A stretch of 8,377 bases of DNA from Paenibacillus sp. UBA6285 (GTDB lineage Bacteria; Bacillota; Bacilli; Paenibacillales; Paenibacillaceae), in the NCBI GenBank assembly GCA_002438345.1, contig DJUJ01000052.1:444-8820 (forward strand). Direction: 5' to 3'. Position numbers and translations under genes: made by a program. Below the pieces are notes generated by a model. It saw only the letters and a program-made list of their open reading frames with translations, had not been told where the DNA came from and did no database searches. This document shows positions 1 through 6,227 of the stretch, one piece after another. Numbering within the stretch: position 1 is the stretch's first letter; every line of letters begins with the position of its first letter.

Positions 1-48
1 ATGCGGTACAATAGATGCGTGGAAGAAGATGAAGCGGAGGAACATTTT

Positions 49-1008
49 ATGATACGTACACTTGCAGTCACGCATACAGGTGAGGTGCTGACAGAGATGC
101 CTCTACAAGATATCCGGCGGGAGGATTATGCATGGATATGGGCAGACTTTGCTACACCTACGGCAGAGGAGACGCTGCTGCTGGATCAATATTTTCATTT
201 TCACCCTTTGGCGATTGAGGACTGTATGCATGTGCTGCAGCGGCCGAAGCTGGATCATTATGAGGAAGTGCAGTTTTTTGTGCTGCATGCGCTGAATGAG
301 AATACGCTGGACGCTGAAGAGGTTGACCTTTTTTTGAGCGCGAATTATCTAGTATCCTATCATCATCAAGAAAAGTCAGAGATGAACGAATCCTGGGAAC
401 AGGTGAAGCGTGAAATACATAGTCGTAAAGGCTGGTCGGGCGGTCCGATGGCGGCTGCTTATACAGTAATGGACAAGCTGGTAGATAAGTATTTTCCATG
501 CCTCTACAGTTTAGAGGACGAGCTTGCGGATCTGGAGAGCAATGGCAGCAGTGAGTCGGTCGAGGATTTGATGAGCCAAGTGTTTAATGTGCGAGGAAGG
601 CTGCTAAAGATGCGGCGGACGATTGTGCCGATGCGCGATTTGATGTACCGGATCGTAAATTCGCAGCATGTCCTGAGCAATGGCGAGGAACGGATTTATT
701 TTGGCGATATCTATGACCATTTGTTAAAACTGTCTGATATGATTGAGGCTGATCGAGAAATGACCGCGGATCTACGTGATAGCTACATTTCCCTCAATTC
801 CAACCGGATGAATTCGATTATGAAAACACTAACAGTAATCACCACCGTATTCATGCCGCTGACGCTGATCGCCGGGATCTATGGAATGAACTTTGTGGTG
901 ATGCCTGAACTTGAATGGAAGTATGGTTATTTTGGCGTTCTGCTGTTTATGCTGGTGGTGGGCGTTGGTATGTTTAGATGGTTCCGGCGTAGTGGATGGT
1001 TTAAGTAA
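49..1008 (+). CDS. corA: CorA-family divalent metal (magnesium) transporter
   Basis: This is a membrane channel of the CorA family, which passes Mg2+ (and often Co2+ or Ni2+) into the cell as a homopentamer. The 319-residue protein has a long charged cytoplasmic N-terminal domain rich in helices. Two C-terminal membrane segments follow, at about 258-281 and 294-311. The family signature Gly-Met-Asn is at residues 279-281 (IYGMNF), ending the first membrane helix, and the short external loop has MPEL, also typical. The C-terminus is basic (RWFRRSGWFK), as expected for a cytoplasmic end. The frame is open back to base 1, but I place the start at 49: GGAGGA at 36-41 is correctly spaced and family similarity begins there. 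Length is normal for the family. A terminator follows at 1027-1063, so it is transcribed separately from what follows. The actual ion preference cannot be read from sequence. Confidence 0.93.
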   Translation: MIRTLAVTHTGEVLTEMPLQDIRREDYAWIWADFATPTAEETLLLDQYFHFHPLAIEDCMHVLQRPKLDHYEEVQFFVLHALNENTLDAEEVDLFLSANYLVSYHHQEKSEMNESWEQVKREIHSRKGWSGGPMAAAYTVMDKLVDKYFPCLYSLEDELADLESNGSSESVEDLMSQVFNVRGRLLKMRRTIVPMRDLMYRIVNSQHVLSNGEERIYFGDIYDHLLKLSDMIEADREMTADLRDSYISLNSNRMNSIMKTLTVITTVFMPLTLIAGIYGMNFVVMPELEWKYGYFGVLLFMLVVGVGMFRWFRRSGWFK

Positions 1009-1026
1009 AAATAAAACGTAAACGTC

Positions 1027-1063
1027 AACAGCAAGACTCTTTCTCCCGAGAATTGCTGTTTTT
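1027..1063 (+). terminator. Rho-independent terminator after corA
   Basis: AACAGCAA (1027-1034) pairs with TTGCTGTT (1053-1060), and an inner CTC/GAG pairing (1037-1039 with 1048-1050) shortens the loop. The right arm runs into TTTTT. It lies 19 bases after the corA stop codon and points the same way. Confidence 0.75.
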
Positions 1064-1104
1064 CTGATTGTAATGCCTATCTAGCAATGGTCGTAGGCAC
1101 GCTA

Positions 1105-1137
1105 GAAAACGTCACCGCTATTTGCGGCGACGTTTTC
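1105..1137 (-). terminator. Hairpin terminator overlapping the end of the YqfQ-like gene
   Basis: GAAAACGTC (1105-1113) pairs with GACGTTTTC (1129-1137). Next to it CCGC (1115-1118) pairs with GCGG (1124-1127) across one mismatch, closing a five-base loop. On the minus strand the hairpin spans the last codons and the stop codon of the YqfQ-like gene. Its T run lies within the stem, so it could act in both directions against the converging corA transcript. Confidence 0.55.
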
Positions 1138-1678
1138 CGGTAGAGGGAGTAGAGCGCCGGCGTGTGGTTGTGGACGATTTGCGACGTTGTGAGGTGGAAC
1201 GTCTTTTTTTGCGTCGATTCGGGCTGAACAGAGCGGCATCTTCTTCGGCTGCTAATGCGCCTGCTGCCCCTTTTCCTTTGCCGAAGCTACCCATGAGGAG
1301 CTTAACCATTGGAGCCATCTGCTGGAAGCCGGACATCACCTTCTGCACTTTACCCATAGAGTTTACGATCCCGTCAATGCCGCCCATTCGGTCGATGATA
1401 CCTTTGATTTGCTCCATATTCCCACCAATTCCGCCACCGCCGCCTAAGCCGCTAAGCAGTCCGGCAAGACCGCCACTGGCTTTTGTTGTGGCTTCAGCGA
1501 CGGGAAGCGCTAGCGCCGTTTCAGCGGTAGCTTCTGCTCCTAAAGCGGGAAGGATACCGCTCTCTCCTGGGAGGGATGAAGGTGCATATGGACTGAGGCC
1601 GGGGTAGGCAGATGCATTATACGTATCGGACAGTGAACGCTGGCCCCGGCGGGAATGATTATAGTAATGATCAGGCAT
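1118..1678 (-). CDS. YqfQ/VrrA-like small basic protein, possibly spore-associated
   Basis: The predicted protein has 186 residues and no signal peptide. It starts with a polar Tyr/Ser-rich segment (MPDHYYNHSRRGQRS), followed by an Ala/Pro-rich part. A Gly-rich linker is at about 69-86. A Met-rich amphipathic segment at about 88-135 contains MGGIDGIVNSMGKVQKVM and QQMAPMVKLL. The tail from 155 to 186 is very basic (RRKKRRSTSQRR and further Arg clusters). This layout resembles the YqfQ/VrrA family of Bacillales, recognised by eye only. I chose the ATG at 1678 because AAAGGA sits just upstream of it; the frame is open further upstream to 1906 but that part is not protein-like. A SigE-like promoter match precedes it, which would suit mother-cell expression. 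The Arg-rich tail could bind nucleic acid or anionic coat polymers. Function is not established. Confidence 0.6.
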   Translation of the reverse strand: MPDHYYNHSRRGQRSLSDTYNASAYPGLSPYAPSSLPGESGILPALGAEATAETALALPVAEATTKASGGLAGLLSGLGGGGGIGGNMEQIKGIIDRMGGIDGIVNSMGKVQKVMSGFQQMAPMVKLLMGSFGKGKGAAGALAAEEDAALFSPNRRKKRRSTSQRRKSSTTTRRRSTPSTGKRRRK

Positions 1679-1710
1679 AATATCACATTCCTTTGTTAGT
1701 GGTTTGCTAT

Positions 1711-1740
1711 ACTGTATGTCATGGGCGAACATACGGTATA
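1711..1740 (-). promoter_or_regulatory. Candidate SigE-type sporulation promoter
   Basis: Read on the minus strand, CATACAGT (1718 to 1711) matches the SigE -10 consensus CATACAnT at every fixed position. It is preceded after 16 bases by TATACC (1740 to 1735), acceptable as the ATA-type -35 element. It also fits the looser SigK form CATAnnnTA. The start codon at 1678 lies about 33 bases downstream. No good SigA promoter is visible for this gene. Confidence 0.4.
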
Positions 1741-1748
1741 GACGAATG

Positions 1749-1763
1749 CCCGGGTTACCCGGG
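1749..1763. repeat. Perfect 7+1+7 palindrome CCCGGGT-T-ACCCGGG
   Basis: This is a GC-rich perfect inverted repeat in an otherwise AT-leaning spacer. It lies just upstream of the SigE-like promoter of the minus-strand gene. It could be an operator for a dimeric regulator or a short stem; no regulator is recognised from it. Confidence 0.5.
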
Positions 1764-1827
1764 ATAGGAGCGGAAAAGGGCGAATGCCTATAATCGTGCT
1801 TGAGAAGTGAAAAAAGCGTGTACATAC

Positions 1828-1855
1828 TTGATTTTCGGCGCTTATGTAGTACTAT
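1828..1855 (+). promoter_or_regulatory. Possible distal SigA promoter for yerC
   Basis: TTGATT (1828-1833), a 16-base spacer and TACTAT (1850-1855) form a moderate SigA match about 185 bases upstream of the yerC start. It is weaker than the proximal promoter and may be fortuitous. Confidence 0.3.
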
Positions 1856-1940
1856 AGTGTAGGTGCTAATTCTTATGTAGGAAGAAACGAACGTACTTTG
1901 GTACATAATTACTGTGCGTCACAGGTGGACGTTTGTCCAT

Positions 1941-1968
1941 CGATTTCACTCTTTACAGCGTGAAATCG
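1941..1968. repeat. 9-bp inverted repeat upstream of the yerC promoter
   Basis: CGATTTCAC (1941-1949) and GTGAAATCG (1960-1968) are exact reverse complements separated by 10 bases. They end seven bases before the -35 box. The two half-sites are offset by 19 bases, which is compatible with a dimeric DNA-binding protein. The smaller inverted repeat TGGAC-gttt-GTCCA (1926-1939) lies immediately before. Confidence 0.5.
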
Positions 1969-1975
1969 TTAATGC

Positions 1976-2004
1976 TTGAAAAATGCGCTCTAGTGCAATA
2001 TAGT
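1976..2004 (+). promoter_or_regulatory. SigA promoter for yerC-cbiX
   Basis: TTGAAA (1976-1981), an ideal 17-base spacer and TATAGT (1999-2004) make the best SigA match in this region. Transcription would begin near 2011 and give a leader of about 30 bases. That leader contains the yerC ribosome binding site AGGGGATG. Confidence 0.7.
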
Positions 2005-2039
2005 AGAGCAATAAAGACACATTAGGGGATGATAATCTT

Positions 2040-2330
2040 ATGCAGCTGAAGAAGCTAAACGATAAAAGTATCGACCAATTATTTGACGCTATTTTAACGT
2101 TAAAAAATATGGAAGAATGTTACGTTTTCTTTGATGATTTGTGCACTGTGAACGAGATTCAAGCGCTGTCGCAGCGACTGGAAGTAGCGCGTATGCTCGG
2201 CAAAGGCTCGACTTACAGCCAGATCGAAGGAGAGACGGGTGCAAGCACAGCTACGATTTCCCGTGTAAAACGTTGTCTGAACTACGGTAATGATGGATAT
2301 AAATTAACGTTGGAACGTCTGGGACGCTAA
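2040..2330 (+). CDS. yerC: YerC/YecD family TrpR-like DNA-binding protein
   Basis: The 96-residue protein belongs to the YerC/YecD group of TrpR-related regulators, small all-helical proteins expected to bind DNA as dimers. The core VNEIQALSQRLEVARML (about 37-53) and the helix-turn-helix segment TYSQIEGETGASTATISRVKR (58-78) are typical: Ser/Thr-rich recognition helix followed by basic residues. Length is close to that of B. subtilis YerC. AGGGGATG precedes the ATG at good spacing and a strong SigA promoter lies just upstream. It is followed after three bases by the chelatase gene, so the two are almost surely co-transcribed. The effector and target genes are unknown; tryptophan should not be assumed. 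The inverted repeat at 1941-1968 could be an autoregulatory site, which is inference. Confidence 0.9.
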   Translation: MQLKKLNDKSIDQLFDAILTLKNMEECYVFFDDLCTVNEIQALSQRLEVARMLGKGSTYSQIEGETGASTATISRVKRCLNYGNDGYKLTLERLGR

Positions 2331-2333
2331 TTT

Positions 2334-3104
2334 ATGTTGCCGGGCGTACTTATTATCAGTCACGGCTCCCGCGACGAGGCTTGGGTTTCGATCGTGGAAG
2401 AAGCTGTAAGCGGATTATCGCTAGGTGAAGAGATTCCTGTTGTGGTCTCTTTTTTAGAGCTGGTAGAGGGCCGTCTGATTCAAGATGGAATAAATGAACT
2501 GGAACATGCTGGGGTCACAGATATTATTGTGATCCCATTGTTCGTTTCTTCGGGAAGTACACATGTCGATGAAATAGAATATGCACTAGGCGCCAAACCT
2601 GAGCCTGAACGTGAGACGGATTTAGCGCTGTTCTCAGTGAAAGCTAAGGTTCACTACGGTTATCCTATCGACGATGACCCAGACATCGCTGTAATGATCT
2701 GGGACAAGCTGCGTGAGCTGTCTACGGAACCAAAGCGAGAGATGATTCTGCTTGTGGGTCATGGCAGCGTATATGACGGCTTCCGGCAGCGCTGGCAGCA
2801 AGGCATCTCTTCGCTGGCGGGACGTGTGCGTGAGGTAAGCGGCGTAGCGGCGGCCGACTATGGTTTGTTGAATCCGGATAGTGTAAGAATCAAGGTTGAG
2901 TATTGGCAGGAGCAGGGTCACGAGGTACTGGTGGCGCCGCTTTTTTTGAGTGAAGGCTATTTCACTAAGCATGTGGTTCCGAACAAACTTAAAGGATTAA
3001 CTTACAGGTATTCCGGCCAAACGCTTCTGCCCCACCCCCTTTTTCCGCATTGGATTGAGAGACAGGTAGAGACACTCCTCGAACAAATTCGAAATAAACG
3101 ATAA
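2334..3104 (+). CDS. Two-domain CbiX/SirB-like sirohydrochlorin chelatase
   Basis: Members of this cytoplasmic family insert Fe2+ (siroheme) or Co2+ (cobalamin precursor) into sirohydrochlorin. The 256-residue protein is an internal duplication of two CbiX halves. In the first, the metal-binding set is complete: His10 in SHGSR, Glu42 in FLELVEG, and His77 in SSGSTHVDE. The second half starts at about 137 with GHGS (His143) and has EGYFTKHVVP (His213). The position matching Glu42 reads GLLNP, so the second active site looks incomplete. The ATG lies three bases after the yerC stop codon with only a weak GGGA-type binding site, pointing to translational coupling. No other siroheme or cobalamin genes are visible, so the metal and pathway stay open. 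A generic CbiX-type metal chelatase is the safest label. Confidence 0.85.
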   Translation: MLPGVLIISHGSRDEAWVSIVEEAVSGLSLGEEIPVVVSFLELVEGRLIQDGINELEHAGVTDIIVIPLFVSSGSTHVDEIEYALGAKPEPERETDLALFSVKAKVHYGYPIDDDPDIAVMIWDKLRELSTEPKREMILLVGHGSVYDGFRQRWQQGISSLAGRVREVSGVAAADYGLLNPDSVRIKVEYWQEQGHEVLVAPLFLSEGYFTKHVVPNKLKGLTYRYSGQTLLPHPLFPHWIERQVETLLEQIRNKR

Positions 3105-3252
3105 AGCACCTACCCCTAAGCACACTTAATCATGGAAAATAGTGCCCACATCCGTGGATAATACGGGATCTGCTGCATACACATATAAATAGTCTAACGA
3201 TGTGTCATTAATTGCTGTATAATGAAATATTTGCACGAAAGGGCCTTTAACA

Positions 3253-3282
3253 TTGATTGTAGTGGTCCGAATTAGGTATAAT
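3253..3282 (+). promoter_or_regulatory. SigA promoter for the lipid kinase and rlmCD
   Basis: TTGATT (3253-3258) and a perfect TATAAT (3277-3282) are separated by 18 bases, 43 bases ahead of the kinase start codon. The exact repeat AATTAGGT occurs at 3270-3277 and 3284-3291, flanking the -10 box. A second TATAAT at 3218-3223 has no good -35 partner. The 221-base spacer from 3105 holds nothing else that I can support. Confidence 0.5.
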
Positions 3283-3325
3283 CAATTAGGTTATTCTATT
3301 ATAAAAAACAGGTGGCGTTCCGGTA

Positions 3326-4216
3326 ATGAAAACTGCGAGATTGATTTATAATCCCACTTCTGGACGGGAAGAAATGAAGAAGCGGCTCGCCGATATTTTG
3401 GACCGGCTGGATACGGGTGGCATTGAAGCCTCCTGCCATGCAACAACCGGAGAAGGCGATGCTACGTTAGCTGCTGCAGATGCAGTGGAACGCGGTTATG
3501 ATCTGATCATAGCAGCCGGTGGTGATGGCACTTTAAATGAAGTTATTAATGGTATGGCGGAGAAGCCTAATCTTCCCCCGCTCGGCGTATTGCCGATTGG
3601 TACTACAAATGATTTTGCACGTGCGATGGGGATCCCAAAGAATTGGGAGGATTCCTGTGATCTGATCCTTTCCCAAGAGTCACGTCTGATTGACATCGGT
3701 AAAGCAAATGACCGTTATTTCATTAATATTGCGGGCGGCGGTAGCTTAACCGAACTGACATATGAAGTTCCCAGTAAACTGAAGACCATGATAGGGCAGC
3801 TTGCTTATTATTTAAAGGGTATTGAAAAAATGGTCAGCCTATCTCCTCAGGAACTAATCATCCGAGCCAATGGCCAGGAAGTCATTCATGATGAGTTCAT
3901 GCTGTTCTTGATCGCAAATACGAATTCAGTTGGAGGCTTCGAAAAGCTTGCTCCTGGCGCTCGAATCGATGACGGTCTGTTAGACGTTATTGCGGTTAAA
4001 AAATGCAACCTAGCAGAGTTTGTCCGTTTGGTCAGATTAGCCCTTCGCGGCGAGCATTTAAATGATAAGAAGGTTATTTATTTCCGTACGGATGCGATGG
4101 ATGTAATCTCTCCAGGACATGTCCAATTGAACTTGGACGGCGAACTGGGTGGAGAGCTGCCAGGGCGGTTCCGGATTTTGCCACAGCATTTGCGGATTTT
4201 TGCTGAGAATAATTAA
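3326..4216 (+). CDS. dgkB: Diacylglycerol/lipid kinase (DgkB/YegS family)
   Basis: This soluble enzyme phosphorylates diacylglycerol with ATP to phosphatidate. In Gram-positive bacteria this recycles the diacylglycerol released when lipoteichoic acid is made from phosphatidylglycerol. The 296-residue protein has the DAGK catalytic fold: IYNPTSG at 7-13, the nucleotide and magnesium loop GGDGTLNEV at 65-73 (Asp67), GTTNDFAR at 92-99, NIAGGG at 134-139, and the C-terminal part LNLDGELGGELP at 268-279, where Glu273 is the probable catalytic base by analogy with S. aureus DgkB. ARIDDGLLDV (212-221) supplies another conserved Asp. Length is normal. The binding site CAGGTGG lies 10 bases before the ATG. 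An rRNA methyltransferase gene follows, the same order as dgkB (yerQ) and rlmCD (yefA) in B. subtilis, which favours true DgkB over a generic YegS-like lipid kinase. Confidence 0.92.
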   Translation: MKTARLIYNPTSGREEMKKRLADILDRLDTGGIEASCHATTGEGDATLAAADAVERGYDLIIAAGGDGTLNEVINGMAEKPNLPPLGVLPIGTTNDFARAMGIPKNWEDSCDLILSQESRLIDIGKANDRYFINIAGGGSLTELTYEVPSKLKTMIGQLAYYLKGIEKMVSLSPQELIIRANGQEVIHDEFMLFLIANTNSVGGFEKLAPGARIDDGLLDVIAVKKCNLAEFVRLVRLALRGEHLNDKKVIYFRTDAMDVISPGHVQLNLDGELGGELPGRFRILPQHLRIFAENN

Positions 4217-4236
4217 GGTTGATGGAAAGATAAGAA

Positions 4237-4300
4237 CGTGGGTTTATATAGCGATGATATTGATCGAAGATATCGTGGGTTTATACAGCGATGATAATGA
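4237..4300. repeat. Imperfect 27-base tandem repeat between dgkB and rlmCD
   Basis: Two copies, 4237-4263 and 4274-4300, agree at 25 of 27 bases and are offset by 37 bases. Each begins CGTGGGTTTATA and continues into AGCGATGATA. They fill most of the 103-base gap between the kinase stop and the methyltransferase start. The ribosome binding region of rlmCD is outside the repeat. Confidence 0.85.
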
Positions 4301-4319
4301 AAGAAGTGAACTATAAATA

Positions 4320-5810
4320 ATGAGTAAACACCGCAGTGGACGCAGCACCAGCCGCCCAGTCGGCAAGGCGCCTGTCGCCGGACTGCCTGTGAATAAGAAT
4401 GATGAGGTTATGCTCGATATTATCGGCATGACCCATGAAGGCGAAGGGGTAGGCCGCGTAGAAGGCTTTACCCTTTTTGTGCAGGGAGCCCTTCCCGGAG
4501 AGAAGGTCTGGGCAAAGGTGCTCAAGACCAAGAAGCAGTATGGCTACGCCAAGCTGCTGAATTTAGTAGAGGCGAGCAGCGCCCGCATCGCGGCGCCTTG
4601 CGAGATCTATGATAAGTGTGGCGGCTGTCTGCTGCAGCATATGGACTATGCCGCTCAGCTGGCGTGGAAACGGCAGCTGGTGGTGGACAACCTGGAGCGG
4701 ATTGGGAAGCTGCGGGTGAGTGGTGGCGGGGACACTGGAACTGATCAGACAGAGGGCATTCTCGTCCGCCCAACACTGGGCATGGACGAGCCTTGGCGCT
4801 ATCGCAACAAGGCTCAGGTGCCGATCGGTGTAACAGAAGGTGGCCTTGTGGGTGGCTTTTACGCGCGGGGAAGCCACCGGATCATCGATATGGAAACATG
4901 CTTGATTCAGCATGAAGATAACGATGACGTTGTGCGCAAGGTGAAAGAAATCGGACGGAAGCGTGGTATTACTGCTTACGACGAAGAATCCGGTAAAGGC
5001 ATACTGCGTCATGTCGTAGTAAAGAAAGCCTTCCGCACAGGTGAGATGATGGTCGTACTCGTCACTAATGGCGAACGCATCCCACATCTGGACGAATGGA
5101 TCACTGAGATCCGCCGTGAAATCCCAGCTGTTACAAGCATCTGCCAGAACGTGAATACTAAGCAGACGAACGTAATCTTCGGTGATACAACACGTACCCT
5201 TTGGGGGAACGATGTTATTTACGATTATATCGGCGATGTGAAATTCGCGATTTCTGCCCGTTCTTTTTATCAGGTTAATCCGGCTCAAACCGAGGTTCTC
5301 TATGGTAAGACAGTGGAATATGCAGGACTTACGGGAAACGAGACTGTTATAGATGCTTATTGCGGTATCGGAACGATTTCATTGTTCCTTGCGCAGCATG
5401 CTAAACAGGTCTACGGTGTAGAGATCGTACGTGAAGCGATAGAGGATGCGCGGGCGAATGCCACTTTGAATAGGATGGATAATGTAGTGTTTGAGGTAGG
5501 TGCATCTGAGGATGTAATCCCTAACTGGAAAGAGCAGGGGATAACGGCAGATGTTATCGTGGTCGATCCTCCGCGTAAAGGCTGCGATCCACGACTTTTG
5601 GAGACGATTCTGGCGATGAAGCCGGAGCGTGTGGTGTATGTATCGTGTAATCCATCGACACTGGCAAGGGACTTGCGGGTGTTGGAGGATGGCGGGTATA
5701 AGACAGTGGAGGTAACTCCGGTGGATATGTTCCCGCATACGGTGCATGTAGAATCAGTAGCTTTGTTGGTGAGGGATGTAACAGTGATTCAACCCCCTTT
5801 ACTTACTTGA
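4320..5810 (+). CDS. rlmCD: 23S rRNA (uracil-C5)-methyltransferase, RlmCD type
   Basis: This SAM-dependent enzyme of the TrmA/RumA family makes 5-methyluridine in 23S rRNA. In Bacillales one protein, RlmCD, serves both U747 and U1939 (E. coli numbering). The 496-residue protein has a basic N-terminal tail (1-25) and a TRAM RNA-binding domain (about 26-85, with GMTHEGEGVGR). A 4Fe-4S set follows: Cys94, Cys100, Cys103 and Cys194. The methyltransferase domain carries FYQVNPAQ at 316-323, SAM motif DAYCGIGTI at 345-353, DPPRKG at 416-421, the catalytic Cys443 in VSCNPSTLARD, and FPHTVHVE at 471-478. All key residues are present. The start has only a weak site (AAAGAAGTG); a start slightly downstream is possible, since the first 25 residues are not conserved. 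It probably shares the dgkB transcript. The first third is visibly more GC-rich than the rest. RlmD is the main alternative name. Confidence 0.93.
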   Translation: MSKHRSGRSTSRPVGKAPVAGLPVNKNDEVMLDIIGMTHEGEGVGRVEGFTLFVQGALPGEKVWAKVLKTKKQYGYAKLLNLVEASSARIAAPCEIYDKCGGCLLQHMDYAAQLAWKRQLVVDNLERIGKLRVSGGGDTGTDQTEGILVRPTLGMDEPWRYRNKAQVPIGVTEGGLVGGFYARGSHRIIDMETCLIQHEDNDDVVRKVKEIGRKRGITAYDEESGKGILRHVVVKKAFRTGEMMVVLVTNGERIPHLDEWITEIRREIPAVTSICQNVNTKQTNVIFGDTTRTLWGNDVIYDYIGDVKFAISARSFYQVNPAQTEVLYGKTVEYAGLTGNETVIDAYCGIGTISLFLAQHAKQVYGVEIVREAIEDARANATLNRMDNVVFEVGASEDVIPNWKEQGITADVIVVDPPRKGCDPRLLETILAMKPERVVYVSCNPSTLARDLRVLEDGGYKTVEVTPVDMFPHTVHVESVALLVRDVTVIQPPLLT

Positions 5811-6139
5811 GTTTTCCAGTGTGGTACAGATTGAAACATTGGTGGCACAGATAGAGGAGATCAGACTTGATGTGAAATTGATGTAAAAATCTACCGGATT
5901 TGAGCCTGATGAAAAGAAGAAACTAGGAAATTTGAAGGAACCCTTGTCAAGTAGACACTAAATAAAGAGCAATATTTATTCGCCTGAGTTCGGTATTTAT
6001 AGGGACTCAGTTTGTTTAGTTTCGCTTGGAAACGTGCACAGTTGTAAAAGCAGATATATAGTTAATAAAAGTATTGACTTGAGATCCAAAGCGAAAAATA
6101 CGAATAGCTTCTCCTATTTTATTCTTTCCCCCGTCTCTA
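5811..6139. other. AT-rich spacer after rlmCD with possible coding remnant
   Basis: No intact gene is seen here. From 5821 one plus-strand frame reads 21 codons (including IETLVAQIEEIRLDVKL), meets TAA at 5884-5886, and continues in the same frame for 24 more codons to TAA at 5959. The composition looks protein-like but there is no ribosome binding site, and I do not recognise a family. A probable terminator lies at 5984-6022. Between it and the next hairpin I see nothing supportable. Confidence 0.35.
5984..6022 (+). terminator. Probable terminator of the dgkB-rlmCD unit
   Basis: CTGAGTTC (5984-5991) pairs with GGACTCAG (6003-6010), using one G-T pair, around an 11-base loop. It is followed by the T-rich tail TTTGTTTAGTTT. 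It is the first plausible plus-strand terminator after rlmCD, 173 bases beyond the stop codon. Confidence 0.5.
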
Positions 6140-6191
6140 AGCATAAAGAATAAGCCTGCTGGATGGCAGTGTCTTTGCCGTCCAGGGGGCT
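6140..6191 (-). terminator. Terminator of the colicin E3-like micro-ORF
   Basis: A long hairpin has arms 6153-6168 and 6176-6191. CTGGATGGCA pairs with TGCCGTCCAG (one G-T pair), extended by AGCC/GGCT across a two-base mismatch, with a seven-base loop. On the minus strand the tail is T-rich (TTATTCTTTAT). It starts 36 bases after the stop codon of the gene at 6228-6410, so that gene has its own transcript end. Confidence 0.6.
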
Positions 6192-6227
6192 ATTAGTGTT
6201 GTGAACTTTGTGACCGGTCTATTTATC

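Larger units (their letters stand above)
1679..2039. other. Divergent intergenic region between the YqfQ-like gene and yerC
   Basis: This 361-base stretch holds no convincing gene. It contains a SigE-like promoter reading left, a perfect CCCGGGT/ACCCGGG palindrome, one strong and one weaker SigA-type promoter reading right, and two hairpins just upstream of the strong one. The octamer CGAATGCC occurs twice (1743-1750 and 1781-1788), on either side of the palindrome. Confidence 0.6.

Noticed and set aside
1122..1607. 161-codon plus-strand open frame
   Set aside because: It is the antisense of the YqfQ-like gene. Its Pro/Ala/Arg composition mirrors that gene's Gly- and Arg-rich codons, and it has no ribosome binding site.
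1679..1906. Upstream extension of the YqfQ-like gene to an ATG at 1906
   Set aside because: The extension is not protein-like and would cover the SigE-like promoter and the palindrome. The ATG at 1678 has a proper AAAGGA site.
3130..3180. Possible terminator or riboswitch hairpin after the chelatase gene
   Set aside because: Short stems such as CCAC/GTGG and ATCCGT/ACGGGAT exist but no T run follows, and no conserved riboswitch core is visible.
4563..5288. 241-codon minus-strand open frame
   Set aside because: It is the antisense of rlmCD, which has all its catalytic and iron-sulphur motifs on the plus strand.
6074..6104. TTGACT near 6074 as a plus-strand promoter
   Set aside because: There is no acceptable -10 box at 16-18 bases and no gene downstream on that strand within several hundred bases.
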